DNA from: Myxococcales bacterium UBA1238
GTDB taxonomy: Bacteria; Myxococcota_A; Bradymonadia; UBA7976; UBA1532
NCBI GenBank assembly: GCA_002309015.1
Contig: DBWM01000057.1
Span: forward strand, 78,285-111,256
DNA length: 32,972 nt
Reading direction: 5' to 3'
The notes under the pieces are model-generated. The model had not been told where the DNA came from and did not search any database. It was given only the letters and a program-made list of their open reading frames with translations. A program made the translations under genes and the position numbers. Shown here in pieces: positions 7,032 to 16,410 of the stretch. Within the stretch, counting starts at the first letter, position 1, and each line of letters starts with the position of its first letter.

Positions 7032-8104
7032 CACATCAGTTTTCGCGGATCGCCGTCGTGAAAGCTCTCGCGCCCTTCGTTTTTATCGAATACGTCGAAG
7101 TCCCCCGGATTGCAGGCCTCAAACCAGGCGCAGACCGCATCTTCGAGGGCGTTAAAATTCGTGGCGTGGAGGGCCCCCTTTAAGAGCGCGCCGCTGTTCG
7201 GAAGGCCCCTCGCAAAAAAGCCCGTAAACTGCTTGATGCAGCCCAAAGCGTGGATCTCTTTCGGCACCGTAGCCCGGTAATAGGCGAAGAGATCGAGCAA
7301 AAACTGCAGGCGCTGCTGCAGTGAGGGCGGGGTATAGGGCTGCCCCTTAAAATGCGCCTCGATTTGAAGCCCGAGCCAGGGATTCCGCAGAAAGCCCCGC
7401 CCGATCATGATCCCGTCTGCATGCGAAAGCTCGAGCGCCTTTACGGCATCCTCCACGCTGCAGATGTCGCCGTTGACCACCACCGGGATTTGAACCGCGC
7501 TTTTGACCTGAGCCACCGCCGCCCAGTCGGCCTGCCCCTTGTACATCTGCGCCCGCGTCCGCCCGTGCACGGTGACGAAGGCGGCTCCCGCATCCTGCGC
7601 CCGCTTCGCGATCTCTGCGGCGTTGATGTGAGCCTCATCCCAGCCGAGGCGCATCTTGACGCTCCAGGGGATCTGCGAAACCCCGGCCATCGCTTCAAAG
7701 ATTTGCGTGCAAAGCTCCGGCTCCTTCATCAAAGCCGAGCCGCAGCGGCTGCCCGAAGCCACCTGCCTTGCGGGACATCCGCAGTTGAAATCGACGATGT
7801 CGGCCCCCAGCTCGCAGGCGTTCCGGGTGGATTCGGCGAGCGCCCGGGGATCGCGCCCGTAGATTTGGATCGCCGCGGGTTTTTCGCAGGGGTCGAGATC
7901 GCAGCATTTGAGGGCGTGCCTGTCGAGCCGCTCCATCGAGGTGGAGGAGACGAATTCGGTGATCGTCAGCCCCACGCCGCCGAGCTTTCTGATTTGCGCG
8001 CGGAGTTGCCGATCCGTTAAGCCCTTCATGGGCGCAAAGAGGATGGCGGGCGAGATCTGCACCCCGCGATTCGCCGATCCTTTGACGGTCAATTGAAGCT
8101 GCAT
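7031..8104 (-). CDS. dusB: tRNA-dihydrouridine synthase (DusB-like)
   Basis: This FMN-dependent enzyme reduces uridine to dihydrouridine in tRNA using NAD(P)H. The 357-residue TIM-barrel has the expected landmarks: phosphate-binding start LFAPMKGLTD, the catalytic Cys110 in FNCGCPARQV, VTVHGRT (177-183), VVNGDI (209-214) and MIGRGFLRNP (233-242). The C-terminal helical domain is present. A Shine-Dalgarno AAGG precedes the ATG by nine bases. It is the first gene of the minus-strand trio dus-ttcA-trmH, and its stop overlaps the ttcA start by one base. Assignment to the DusB branch, as opposed to DusA or DusC, is by overall pattern and is less certain than the family. Confidence 0.9.
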   Translation of the reverse strand: MQLQLTVKGSANRGVQISPAILFAPMKGLTDRQLRAQIRKLGGVGLTITEFVSSTSMERLDRHALKCCDLDPCEKPAAIQIYGRDPRALAESTRNACELGADIVDFNCGCPARQVASGSRCGSALMKEPELCTQIFEAMAGVSQIPWSVKMRLGWDEAHINAAEIAKRAQDAGAAFVTVHGRTRAQMYKGQADWAAVAQVKSAVQIPVVVNGDICSVEDAVKALELSHADGIMIGRGFLRNPWLGLQIEAHFKGQPYTPPSLQQRLQFLLDLFAYYRATVPKEIHALGCIKQFTGFFARGLPNSGALLKGALHATNFNALEDAVCAWFEACNPGDFDVFDKNEGRESFHDGDPRKLM

Positions 8105-8235
8105 GTTGAAACGCCTTGAAAACGCGCCGTTTTAATGGGCAAAGCGTGATAAAACAAGGCTTGCGGGCTGTGGTGAAAGGCTCAGGCTCAGGCCCGCAGG
8201 CAAAAGTTCCGGTGGTTTTTAAGAAAGGATCGCTT

Positions 8236-9342
8236 ATGGGGGTTCCTCTTCTGGACTTAAAAGCGCAATGGCTCACCTATAAAGAAGAAGCGAAGGCGGC
8301 CATCGACCGCGTCCTCGAATCCCAGGCCTTTATTCTGGGGGATGAGGTCAAAGCCTTCGAGCGCGCGCTCTCGGATTACACGGGCTCCCGGGCGGTGGGC
8401 GTCTCTTCGGGCACCGATGCGCTGCTTCTGGCGCTTTGGGCCCTCGGTTTGCATCCCGGCGCCGAGGTGGTGACCACGCCCTTCACGTTCTTTGCAACGG
8501 CGGGTGCGATCGCGCGCATGGGCCTGCGGCCGGTCTTCGCCGACATCGATCCCCAGACGCTCAACCTCGATCCCAAGGCGCTTTTGGCGGCGATCTCGCA
8601 CAAAACCGAGGCGGTGATCCCCGTCCATCTCTTCGGTCGCATCTGCGATCTCGGCGATTTTTACGCTGCGCCCTCGCGTCCCCGGGTGATCGAAGACGCC
8701 GCGCAGGCCATCGGCGCAAGTCTCGGGCAAAAGCAGGCCGGACAATTCGGCGATCTCACCGCTTTGAGCTTCTTCCCCTCCAAAAATCTGGGCGGCATGG
8801 GCGATGGCGGTGCGATCCTCTGCAGCGATGAAGCTTTGGAACAGCGCCTGCGGCGACTGCGCGTCCACGGGGCCGAAAAGCGCTACCTCCATCAGGAACT
8901 CGGCGGCAACTTCAGGCTCGATGCCCTTCAGGCGGCGGTCCTGGCGGTCAAGTTAAAGCATCTGGATCGCTGGTCTCAGGTGAGGCGCAGGCACGCGCAG
9001 CTTTACAACGGACTCCTTGAAGAAAAGGGCCTCCTCTCGCGCGGATTGATCGCCGCTCCGCCTTACGACCCCGGCGCCGTCTTCAACCAATATGTGATTC
9101 GGGCTCAGGATCGCGACGCCTTAAAGGCTGCCCTCGACGCTCAGGGCATCGGGACCGCCGTCTATTACCCGCTCTGCCTCCATCTGCAGCCCTGCTTTGC
9201 GCATCTGGGCTATGGGCCGGGAGATTTTCCCTTGGCCGAAGCCGCCTCGCGCGAAGTGCTGGCGCTCCCGGTCTACCCCGAGCTCACAGAGGCGCAGCAG
9301 GCAGAGGTGGTCGACGCTTTGGCCGCCTTCTACCGCATTTAA
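8236..9342 (+). CDS. DegT/DnrJ/EryC1/StrS-family PLP aminotransferase
   Basis: The 368-residue fold-type I aminotransferase belongs to the family that transfers an amino group to nucleotide-linked keto-sugars. The PLP-binding lysine is K183 in FFPSKNLGGMGDGG. D154 and Q157 in VIEDAAQAIGA contact the cofactor, and SGTDALLLAL (58-67) binds its phosphate. The N-terminal VPLLDLKAQW is a classical family opening. The start at 8236 has AAGGA seven bases upstream; the frame is open further back but without family similarity. No sugar-biosynthesis partners are adjacent, so the substrate cannot be predicted. It is divergent from dus, 131 bases apart. It could feed surface polysaccharide synthesis, but that is inference. 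Confidence 0.93.
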   Translation: MGVPLLDLKAQWLTYKEEAKAAIDRVLESQAFILGDEVKAFERALSDYTGSRAVGVSSGTDALLLALWALGLHPGAEVVTTPFTFFATAGAIARMGLRPVFADIDPQTLNLDPKALLAAISHKTEAVIPVHLFGRICDLGDFYAAPSRPRVIEDAAQAIGASLGQKQAGQFGDLTALSFFPSKNLGGMGDGGAILCSDEALEQRLRRLRVHGAEKRYLHQELGGNFRLDALQAAVLAVKLKHLDRWSQVRRRHAQLYNGLLEEKGLLSRGLIAAPPYDPGAVFNQYVIRAQDRDALKAALDAQGIGTAVYYPLCLHLQPCFAHLGYGPGDFPLAEAASREVLALPVYPELTEAQQAEVVDALAAFYRI

Positions 9343-9505
9343 ACTTCCCTTTGGGATGATCCCCCGGTCCTCACGTCATTTTTCATTCCGCAAGCCCGCT
9401 ATCGTTCGAAAAGGATTGACTTTTACTCCGCATTGAGGCGAGAGTTCTTCACGGCCTGCCTCTACCTTGAGTGCCTTTTTAAAATCCCTTTTTAGCGAGT
9501 TCAAA

Positions 9506-11305
9506 ATGAAGCTGTCAGCGTATATCCAGCGCACGCGCGCGTTAGGCGAGATCAAAATACCCGATGCCCAAATCGATGCTTTAGGCGATCAAATCAAGCA
9601 GGGCTGCGATCTGGCAGGGCTTTTAAAGCAAAAATCGACGCTCCTGACCCCGCGCGCATTGCTCGGTATCTGGCGGGCCGCTCAAAAACAGCAAAAGCAC
9701 GAAGCCTTTTTGGCTGAAGTGAACGAACGCCGCGTCAGGGAAGGCCTCGCTGCGATTCCGATGACGCTTCTGCGCCAGACCGTGGCCGCTCACGAGATGC
9801 CGATCGTGGAGACCGCCGACAGCCTCGCTCCACACGGGCAGGCGGCGGAGCATCGCAGAAGAGACGCCGTCAAAGAAGCGCTGGTGCTCTGGAATGCCTG
9901 CCTCGCCATCGTGCGCCGCGACGCTTTGGCCAAGGTCACCCTCGTGGGCCGGAAGACCGAGCTCCGCGAGCTCTACGCCGATTACACCTGCGTCTCCACA
10001 TTGCCCGAGATCTCCTCGCATCGCTGGCTCGCCATCCGGCGCGGCATGGCTCAGAAGGCGCTTGCGCTCAAATTCATCATCCCGCAGGACGCGCTTCAGG
10101 CGCAGGTGGTGGCGCGCGGTGCCGAACTCTACGCTGTGGCCCAGGGCCGACGCCCCGACGAGCTCTTAAAGACGCTGGTGCTCCCGCATCTCGAATCGAC
10201 CGCTCTCGCCCTCAAGGATGAAGAAGCGCGCTGGGCCGCCACCCGATCCGCCTGTACCGCTTACATGAACCTCCTTTGCGCCGATCGCCCCAAAGAGAAA
10301 CTCCTTGCGGGCATCTATCTGCCAACCCCCGGATCCAGCGAAAAACTCGCGGTGGCTGTGCTGAATCGCGACGGTCATTACCTCTCGGGCGGCGAGATTG
10401 CGGTCTCGAGCAATCCCACACAGGCCGAGCTTCAGAAGTTTATCGAGATCCTCATGGGCTCAGAGCCCGTGGCCGCTCTGGTTTTGCCTGCGACCGGACA
10501 CGACGAGATGTGCAACCTGCTGACGGCGGCCTTCGCGCCCACCATGCGCATCTATCGCGCGAGGGGTCTTGCGATGAGCGAAGCGCTGCGCCTGCAGACC
10601 GAAGATCTGCCGAACTTTGTGGCGCGCGCTCTGGTTCTGGGCCGAAGGATCGCCCGCCCCCTCAAATACTGGGGCTCTCTCGATCCGATCCATCTGGGCC
10701 TTGTGGAATACCAAAACGATTTGGACGAGCAGGTTTTGCGCACAGCGCTGCTCGAAATGCGCGTTCTGGCCAACGAGGGCATTAAACCCGAAGATCTTCA
10801 GCGCGGGACGACGAGCTCGACGACGGCGGCTCCACCTGCGGCGCCCGTGGTCACCAAGCCTCTGAACCCCATGATCAAGACCATCGACGATTTGATGCCG
10901 GGGATGATGCTGAACTGCATCGTCACCAACATCGCGCAGTTCGGTGCTTTCGTAAACATGGGCCTGGGCCAGGAGGGCCTCATCCATATCAGCGAACTCT
11001 CCGACGGCTTCGTGCAGGATCCCAACGAAATCGTCAAAATTAACCAGCAACTCTCGGCGCGCGTCATCAGCGTCGACCGGGTCCGGCGCCGTATCTCTCT
11101 CTCGCTTCGTCCCGAGCGCCAGCAGAGCAACCGACGCCCCAGCGAAGAGCGCATGGGCCCATCCTCCGGCCGCAGACCGAATCCGCTCGACGATCTCTCG
11201 CAAAATCCCCGCGGCCGATCTCAATCGAATGCCGCTTTGGGTGGACTCTCCGGCGCAAGCCGCGCTCAAACCCTCGCCAAACTCGACGCCCTCTTTAAAA
11301 AATAG
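9506..11305 (+). CDS. Shortened Tex-like protein with C-terminal S1 domain
   Basis: The product of 599 residues ends in an S1 RNA-binding domain very like that of the transcription accessory protein Tex (LMPGMMLNCIVTNIAQFGAF, then GQEGLIHISELSDGFVQDP), followed by an RG/NP-rich tail. Upstream it follows Tex in order: SSHRWLAIRRGMAQKALAL matches the Tex SHRALAIFRG segment, and GLVEYQNDLDEQVL matches the end of the Tex YqgF domain. The YqgF nucleotide-site region is degenerate (AGIYLPTPGSS where Tex has GLDPG). The two helix-hairpin-helix domains that normally sit between YqgF and S1 are missing, replaced by a short T/A/P-rich linker. Normal Tex is about 770 residues. An in-frame TTG at 9467 would add 13 residues; neither start has a strong ribosome site. 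Role is probably nucleic-acid binding, mechanism unknown. Confidence 0.85.
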   Translation: MKLSAYIQRTRALGEIKIPDAQIDALGDQIKQGCDLAGLLKQKSTLLTPRALLGIWRAAQKQQKHEAFLAEVNERRVREGLAAIPMTLLRQTVAAHEMPIVETADSLAPHGQAAEHRRRDAVKEALVLWNACLAIVRRDALAKVTLVGRKTELRELYADYTCVSTLPEISSHRWLAIRRGMAQKALALKFIIPQDALQAQVVARGAELYAVAQGRRPDELLKTLVLPHLESTALALKDEEARWAATRSACTAYMNLLCADRPKEKLLAGIYLPTPGSSEKLAVAVLNRDGHYLSGGEIAVSSNPTQAELQKFIEILMGSEPVAALVLPATGHDEMCNLLTAAFAPTMRIYRARGLAMSEALRLQTEDLPNFVARALVLGRRIARPLKYWGSLDPIHLGLVEYQNDLDEQVLRTALLEMRVLANEGIKPEDLQRGTTSSTTAAPPAAPVVTKPLNPMIKTIDDLMPGMMLNCIVTNIAQFGAFVNMGLGQEGLIHISELSDGFVQDPNEIVKINQQLSARVISVDRVRRRISLSLRPERQQSNRRPSEERMGPSSGRRPNPLDDLSQNPRGRSQSNAALGGLSGASRAQTLAKLDALFKK

Positions 11306-11322
11306 CGTTTACCCCGCGGGCT

Positions 11323-14301
11323 TCAGTCGGAGGCGAGCGCCTTTTGAGCCTTGCGCCGCGCCTGTGCCGTCGCTTTGGTCTCCCGATGCTTTGCGCCCAG
11401 CGCCGCCTTCAGATGGCTTTCGGCCTCGGTTAAAAGCGGGAGCGCCTTTTCGTACGCCTTCTGCGCCAATGCGATTTGTCCCATCAGGCTTTGGGTGAGC
11501 GCGAGCTCCGGATGCGAAGGGGGGAGGCTTGCCTGCTTTTGCCTGAACGCCTGCTCCGCGAGCCTTTGGGCTTCATCGAACTGGCCTTCTTTGAGCAGGA
11601 TGCGCGCGCAGAGATGCGTGGCCACCGCCGCCTCCGGGTTCTGATGCCCCAGGGTTGCGTTCAAAACAGAATCCGCTTCCCGCGCCATGATCTCCGCATC
11701 GCGCAGGTTCGGCTTCCCGGGGATGGCATTCCGCGCCAGGGCAAAATTCAGGGTCACCTCCGCAAGTCGCGTCAGCAGTTGCGCGCGCAGCGGGTGGTGA
11801 GGCCCGTAAATCTCGTCGGCCATCCGGAGCGCCAGGCCCGCTTCCTTCTGTGCCTCCGGCCATCTGCAAAGATGCGCGAGGGTTGTGCCTAAAATGCCGT
11901 GCGCCACCGCCAGATCGGGATGCGTTTCCGGAAGCGTCTGCAGCATCGCCTCGATGGCCTGATTCAACAGGGGTAAAGCTTCCTCCTCCCGCGCCTGACG
12001 GTTCAGCAGATGCGCCAAAAACACGAGGCCCGCCTGGGTTTCGGGATGCGTTTTCTCGTATTTGACCGCAAACACGTCCAGAGCCTGCCGCGCTGCCTGC
12101 TCCGCCTCGCGATATTGACCCAGCCCATCGAGGGCCCGCGAAAGCGCCATGCGATCCTCCGCGAGTTCCGGGTGATCCGGGGCTAAAAAGGCGGCGTCGT
12201 CTTCGATCACCTGCTGCAATGCGGCCTGCGCTTTGGGGGATTCGCCGTTCAGAATCCAGATTTGCGCCAGGGCGTAGCGCGCATTCGATGTGGTCGGGTG
12301 ATGCGGCCCAAAGGCGGCTTCGTCGGCCTGAAGCGCCTGGGATGCGAGGGAGAGGGCTTCCGCATAATCGCCCCTTGCGGCGCGCACCATCGCTAAATTG
12401 CGCAGCTCGTGGCTGTGTTCCGGATGCCCTGCGCCAAAGATCTCCTCCGAGAGCCTCAACGCTTTGCGCAACGCCTCTTCGGCCTCGGCAAAATGGCCCG
12501 CTGCATTCTGAAAAAGCCCCCATTTTGAAAGCCACACCGCCGCCGCAGGATGCTTTTGGGCCGCGCAGAGCTCCATATCGGGGCGACCTTCCTCCAAAAG
12601 GCTCTGGGCTTCCGACCGGCGTCCCATGCGATCCAAAACATCGGCCAGCGCCGTACAGATCGAGATGCGATCGGGATGCCCCTGGGCAAAATGCGCGCGT
12701 GCCAGATCGTAGGCCTGCCTCAAATGGGTCAGCGCCTCCTCATATTGCGCCAGGCATACTCGCAAACCCCCGAGCGTCGCCAGACTCTGCGCCGTCGAAT
12801 CCGGCGTTGCGCGCCCTTCCTCCATCGCGAGCGCCTGCTCCAGCATCTCCACCGCTTCCTGATAGCGCCCCATGTGACCCAGAAGCCCGCCGATGTTGTG
12901 CATGCAGGCCGAAATCTGCAGGTGATCGAGCCCCAGTCGCTGACTCTCGCTTTGAGCCTCGCGCAGCAGTTCGAGCGCCTTGTCGTATTGACCGAGCGCC
13001 TCATGGGCCAGCCCCGCCGAAAGTCGCGTCGAGGCCTGGAGGGGATGATCGGCCTTCAGATGCGCCTTCGCCCAATCCAGCGCGCGATCCGCAAAGATCG
13101 CCGCCTCTTTCGGCTTGCCCAGATTCAGAAAGATCTCGCTCATCATGCGCAGGACGCCGATTTGCCCCGGCATGCAATGCAGATTCTGATAGAGATCGAG
13201 CGCCTTGATGGCCCAGGGTTCCGCGAGGGCGGGCTCTCCCTGCCGCAGGCGCAAAAGTGCATAAAATTCCTGCGCCTGCGCCACCCTCAAGCCCGATGCG
13301 AGATTCTTGTCGTAAATCTCCATCACCTGCTGCAGGTAGGTGAGCGCCTCTTCCTGACGGCCCAGGTGATATAAAACCATCGCATATTCGGCCAGGCTTG
13401 AGGCGAACTCGGTATGCGTGGGCCCAAACAGCTTTTCGCGAATGGCGGTGCAGAGTTGAAGCGCCGGCTCCGCATCGCCCGGACGATTCTCGGCTTTGCA
13501 GATGCGCGCCAGGCTGTGCAGGGCGGCCGAGAAGCTGGGATGAAAGCGCCCCCGGGTCTCCTCAATGAGCGAAATGGCCGTTTTTAAATGGTTTTTTGCT
13601 TGTTCCAACTGCCCGTCATCGAGCGCCAGAAGCGCGAGCGTATGCAGCAGCAAGCCTTGCAATGCGGGATCTTTGGGCAGGCGATGCGGCATCTCGATGG
13701 TGTCCGCGTTTTCATCCTGGGGATCCTGCAATGTTTCTTCTGCGTTTTTAACCGTTTCCGCGTCTTCATGCGCGAGCTCGGCTGCGGCCAGATCGTCTCC
13801 GATGGCCAAAAGCTCGTGAAAAGCGCGCAAGGCCCCTTCGCGTTGCCCCGCAGCGTCTAGGCCCAGCCCCAGTTCGTACAGGCTCTCGATGCGCGCCTCG
13901 GGGGTGACACCCTGCTGATCGGCCGAACTCCTCAAATACGCTTCGCCCGTAGAGGCATCGCCTTGAGAAAGATGGCTTCGGGCCAGCGCCCTGAGCGCCC
14001 GCGTTTTGGCCGGAATCACCTTGGCGTGAAAAACCTGGCGGATGCATTCGTCAAACTCATCGCCGTAATCGCCCGAAAAACTGAGCAATTCCGCACGCCT
14101 GGAGAGCGCATCCTGCAAACATTCGCCTTTTAAACCCGCCGCCGAAGCCCTTCTCACCATCGAGAGCGCTTCCTGCAGGTGACCAGCCTTAAACTGTTGT
14201 TGAAAATACTCGATGAACCGGGGCCAGATCGCTTCGACCTTCCGCTCTTTGAGCGCTGATTCCAATTCGCTTAAAAGTTCTTGGTTTTCGGCTGGTTGCA
14301 T
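11323..14301 (-). CDS. Large tetratricopeptide-repeat protein (kinesin-light-chain-like TPRs)
   Basis: The 992-residue protein is built almost wholly of TPR helices. From about residue 240 to the end, the repeats follow the 42-residue kinesin-light-chain pattern, with HP or a similar pair in the loop before the first helix (GAGHPEHSHEL, GPHHPTTSNA, APDHPELAED, KTHPETQAG, PETHPDLAVA, GPHHPLRAQL, PPSHPELAL). There is no signal peptide, membrane segment or attached catalytic domain, so it is probably a cytoplasmic scaffold. The start has AAAAGG eight bases upstream. It lies 81 bases after rlmN on the same strand and ends 17 bases from the convergent Tex-like gene. Such proteins are common in large-genome Myxococcota-like bacteria; partners are unknown. 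Confidence 0.9.
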   Translation of the reverse strand: MQPAENQELLSELESALKERKVEAIWPRFIEYFQQQFKAGHLQEALSMVRRASAAGLKGECLQDALSRRAELLSFSGDYGDEFDECIRQVFHAKVIPAKTRALRALARSHLSQGDASTGEAYLRSSADQQGVTPEARIESLYELGLGLDAAGQREGALRAFHELLAIGDDLAAAELAHEDAETVKNAEETLQDPQDENADTIEMPHRLPKDPALQGLLLHTLALLALDDGQLEQAKNHLKTAISLIEETRGRFHPSFSAALHSLARICKAENRPGDAEPALQLCTAIREKLFGPTHTEFASSLAEYAMVLYHLGRQEEALTYLQQVMEIYDKNLASGLRVAQAQEFYALLRLRQGEPALAEPWAIKALDLYQNLHCMPGQIGVLRMMSEIFLNLGKPKEAAIFADRALDWAKAHLKADHPLQASTRLSAGLAHEALGQYDKALELLREAQSESQRLGLDHLQISACMHNIGGLLGHMGRYQEAVEMLEQALAMEEGRATPDSTAQSLATLGGLRVCLAQYEEALTHLRQAYDLARAHFAQGHPDRISICTALADVLDRMGRRSEAQSLLEEGRPDMELCAAQKHPAAAVWLSKWGLFQNAAGHFAEAEEALRKALRLSEEIFGAGHPEHSHELRNLAMVRAARGDYAEALSLASQALQADEAAFGPHHPTTSNARYALAQIWILNGESPKAQAALQQVIEDDAAFLAPDHPELAEDRMALSRALDGLGQYREAEQAARQALDVFAVKYEKTHPETQAGLVFLAHLLNRQAREEEALPLLNQAIEAMLQTLPETHPDLAVAHGILGTTLAHLCRWPEAQKEAGLALRMADEIYGPHHPLRAQLLTRLAEVTLNFALARNAIPGKPNLRDAEIMAREADSVLNATLGHQNPEAAVATHLCARILLKEGQFDEAQRLAEQAFRQKQASLPPSHPELALTQSLMGQIALAQKAYEKALPLLTEAESHLKAALGAKHRETKATAQARRKAQKALASD

Positions 14302-14382
14302 GGTTTCGCCTTTTCAAATCGAACGCCGTCGCGGCTTCAAAGATCGCCATCTTCAGGTCAAATGAAAAGCTTTGAGTTAAAA

Positions 14383-15468
14383 TTAGATAACCGATTGAAA
14401 TGATTGCTGTTTTAACGAGAGCATGCCGCATGCGCCGTGGATTTTTTGTCCATGTTCCTGGCGGATGGAGCAGGGGATGCGCGCGTTTCGGAGATGTTCA
14501 AAGGCGCGGCTGATCTCTTCGGCATTGGGCGAGCGGAAGGGGCAGCCTTCGAAGGCGTTGAAGGGGATCAGATTGACGATGCAGCGCAAATCCTTCGCAA
14601 AATGGCAGAGGCCTTCGAGCTCTTCGGGGCTGTCGTTTAGGCCGGGCAGCAGCAGATATTCGAGCATCAGGTAACGGGATCCGGGCAACGGAAATCGCTT
14701 TAAGGTTTCGTGCAGCGCATCGAGGGGACTCTGTTTGGCAGCGGGGATGAGCTTTTCCCTCAGTGCCTGACTGCCCGCATGCAGGCTCAGCGCCAGCTGA
14801 AAACGCCCTTTAAAGGCCTCTGCAAAGGCGTCGATGCGGTCGCAGAATCCCACGGTCGAGACGGTAATATGCTTGGCATCCAGACACCAGCCGTGCGGAT
14901 CGCTTAAAATCTTCAGAACGTCGAACAGGGCGTTTTGATTGAGAAAAGGCTCGCCCATGCCCATAAAGACCAGATGGGTGATCGGGCGATCGAGTTCCGC
15001 CGCACGCCTTCGCGCCGCAGCGATTTGTCCTAAGATTTCGCTTGCCTGCAAACTGCGCTTAAGCCCCAGACGCCCCGTCGCACAGAATGCGCATCCCACG
15101 GGACAACCCACCTGGCTCGATACGCATAAGCTGTTTCGTTGCAACGATTTTTGGCCTTTTTGAGGCACTGGTCCCGGCCGCATCGGAATAAGCACGCCTT
15201 CGGTTTCAAGGCCGTCCTCCAGTCCGTAAATCCAGCGTTCCGTTCCGTCCGCCGATGGATAGGCGCGCGCGATCTGCACCTGCGACAGCTTTGCAACTTC
15301 GAGCAGCCGCGAGAGCCTGCGGGGTCCCAGCTTTGAAAGGGTGTGAAGGGGCGCTAAATCCCGGTGCAGCGCGTGAAAAACCGTCTCCGCATGCTGGCCT
15401 CCAACCCCCGTTTCATCCAGCTTTGCCCGCAACGCGTCCATGGGCAACCCATCCAGATGCGCGTCCAT
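14383..15468 (-). CDS. rlmN: 23S rRNA/tRNA adenine-C2 methyltransferase RlmN
   Basis: This radical-SAM enzyme methylates C2 of A2503 in 23S rRNA and of A37 in some tRNAs. The cluster cysteines are C122, C126 and C129 in GCPVGCAFCATGRLG. HLVFMGMGEPFLN carries the GEP motif and ALSLHA the family SLHA motif. The catalytic C-terminal Cys is C347 in IHGACGML, equivalent to C355 of E. coli. The product is 361 residues, normal for the family. The ATG at 15468 is chosen for its GGAGG site five bases upstream; an in-frame ATG at 15492 with AGGA is also possible and would sit two bases after the stop of the hydrolase gene. The close spacing suggests co-translation with that gene. Confidence 0.95.
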   Translation of the reverse strand: MDAHLDGLPMDALRAKLDETGVGGQHAETVFHALHRDLAPLHTLSKLGPRRLSRLLEVAKLSQVQIARAYPSADGTERWIYGLEDGLETEGVLIPMRPGPVPQKGQKSLQRNSLCVSSQVGCPVGCAFCATGRLGLKRSLQASEILGQIAAARRRAAELDRPITHLVFMGMGEPFLNQNALFDVLKILSDPHGWCLDAKHITVSTVGFCDRIDAFAEAFKGRFQLALSLHAGSQALREKLIPAAKQSPLDALHETLKRFPLPGSRYLMLEYLLLPGLNDSPEELEGLCHFAKDLRCIVNLIPFNAFEGCPFRSPNAEEISRAFEHLRNARIPCSIRQEHGQKIHGACGMLSLKQQSFQSVI

Positions 15469-15494
15469 CCGCCCCTCCATCTGCGATCCCATCT

Positions 15495-16406
15495 TTAATC
15501 CTGAATTCCGTGTGCGCGCGGGACCTTGGTCCAGTCGCCAAAGAGGCACCGGAGCGCAATGCGGGAGGCTCGCGCGCAGTAAAGAGGCTGCGCGTGGCCG
15601 ATCTTTTCGATGTAAAAGTTGTGGGCTTCCCTGTAGGGCATGCGCGCGTTTTTGGCGGGGATGACCATGGGATCGAAGGCGTAGCGGATGGCGAAGCATT
15701 CCACGCCGGTGGGCAGGGGGCGATCGTTCAGTTCCGTCAGGAATTTGCTGCCGGGAAGCAGCTGGAAGGCGCTCTCGCCGTGGACTTCGCTGATGTAGGG
15801 CAGATGGCCGATGCAGGTGCGGATGGGGCCGTGAGTGAGCCCGCCGAGTCCCACCCAGGTGCCCAGATGCGGCGAGCATAAAAACAGGCATTTGCGGATG
15901 GGCAGCCCCAGCGTGAGGCCGTATTGCAGGGCGGTGCGGATGATGATGCCACCCTGGGAATGCCCGATCAGATAGATTTCTTCGGGATGCAGACTTTCGT
16001 TGAGTTCCCGCAGTTTTTGGGCGAGCGCGTCGGCGCTGATAAAGATATCCTGGCTGTAGGGAAAGTCTTGCCAGACATAGGTAAATGCGTCGAAAGTCTC
16101 AATGTTTACAAGACTTTCGAGCCGATAAAACCCGACGGCGGTCTGCATGTAACCCGGCACAAAGACGCAAAGCCGCTTTTGCCCCTGATATTCCGCGATG
16201 CGGCGCTGGGGGTAATCGTTGGCGTAGAGCACGCGCTCCGACATATGCATCGAGGTGTCGATGGCGTTTTTGGCGCAAAAATAGAGTTCCTCAATCGCAC
16301 TGAGCCCCAGGGTCAGGGCGGTGTGATAGCGCTCCTGGGGAAAATGCCGGGCGTTAAAGGATTGTAGCTCTTGTATGGCTTTGCGCGGAAAATCAAACTT
16401 TTTCAT
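15495..16406 (-). CDS. Alpha/beta-hydrolase (lipase/esterase-like)
   Basis: The 303-residue protein has an alpha/beta-hydrolase core. The nucleophile is S150 in YLIGHSQGGIIIRTA, the likely acid is D245 in YAFDPMVIPAKNARMP, and the likely base H271 in KIGHAQPLY. CVFVPGYMQTAVGFYRLES (80-98) is the usual strand plus oxyanion turn. This layout resembles PGAP1-like or triacylglycerol-lipase-like esterases acting on bulky substrates. There is no signal peptide, so it is probably cytoplasmic or loosely membrane-bound. The ATG lies four bases after the stop of the upstream lipoprotein gene and has no ribosome site of its own, so translation is probably coupled. Substrate is unknown. Confidence 0.85.
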   Translation of the reverse strand: MKKFDFPRKAIQELQSFNARHFPQERYHTALTLGLSAIEELYFCAKNAIDTSMHMSERVLYANDYPQRRIAEYQGQKRLCVFVPGYMQTAVGFYRLESLVNIETFDAFTYVWQDFPYSQDIFISADALAQKLRELNESLHPEEIYLIGHSQGGIIIRTALQYGLTLGLPIRKCLFLCSPHLGTWVGLGGLTHGPIRTCIGHLPYISEVHGESAFQLLPGSKFLTELNDRPLPTGVECFAIRYAFDPMVIPAKNARMPYREAHNFYIEKIGHAQPLYCARASRIALRCLFGDWTKVPRAHGIQD

Positions 16407-16410
16407 AGAG

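Noticed and set aside
9416..9444. TTGACT as a -35 element before the Tex-like gene
   Set aside because: No acceptable -10 lies 16 to 18 bases downstream.
11573..12535. 320-codon minus-strand frame inside the TPR gene
   Set aside because: It overlaps the TPR frame and is low-complexity G/A/R-rich with no family similarity.
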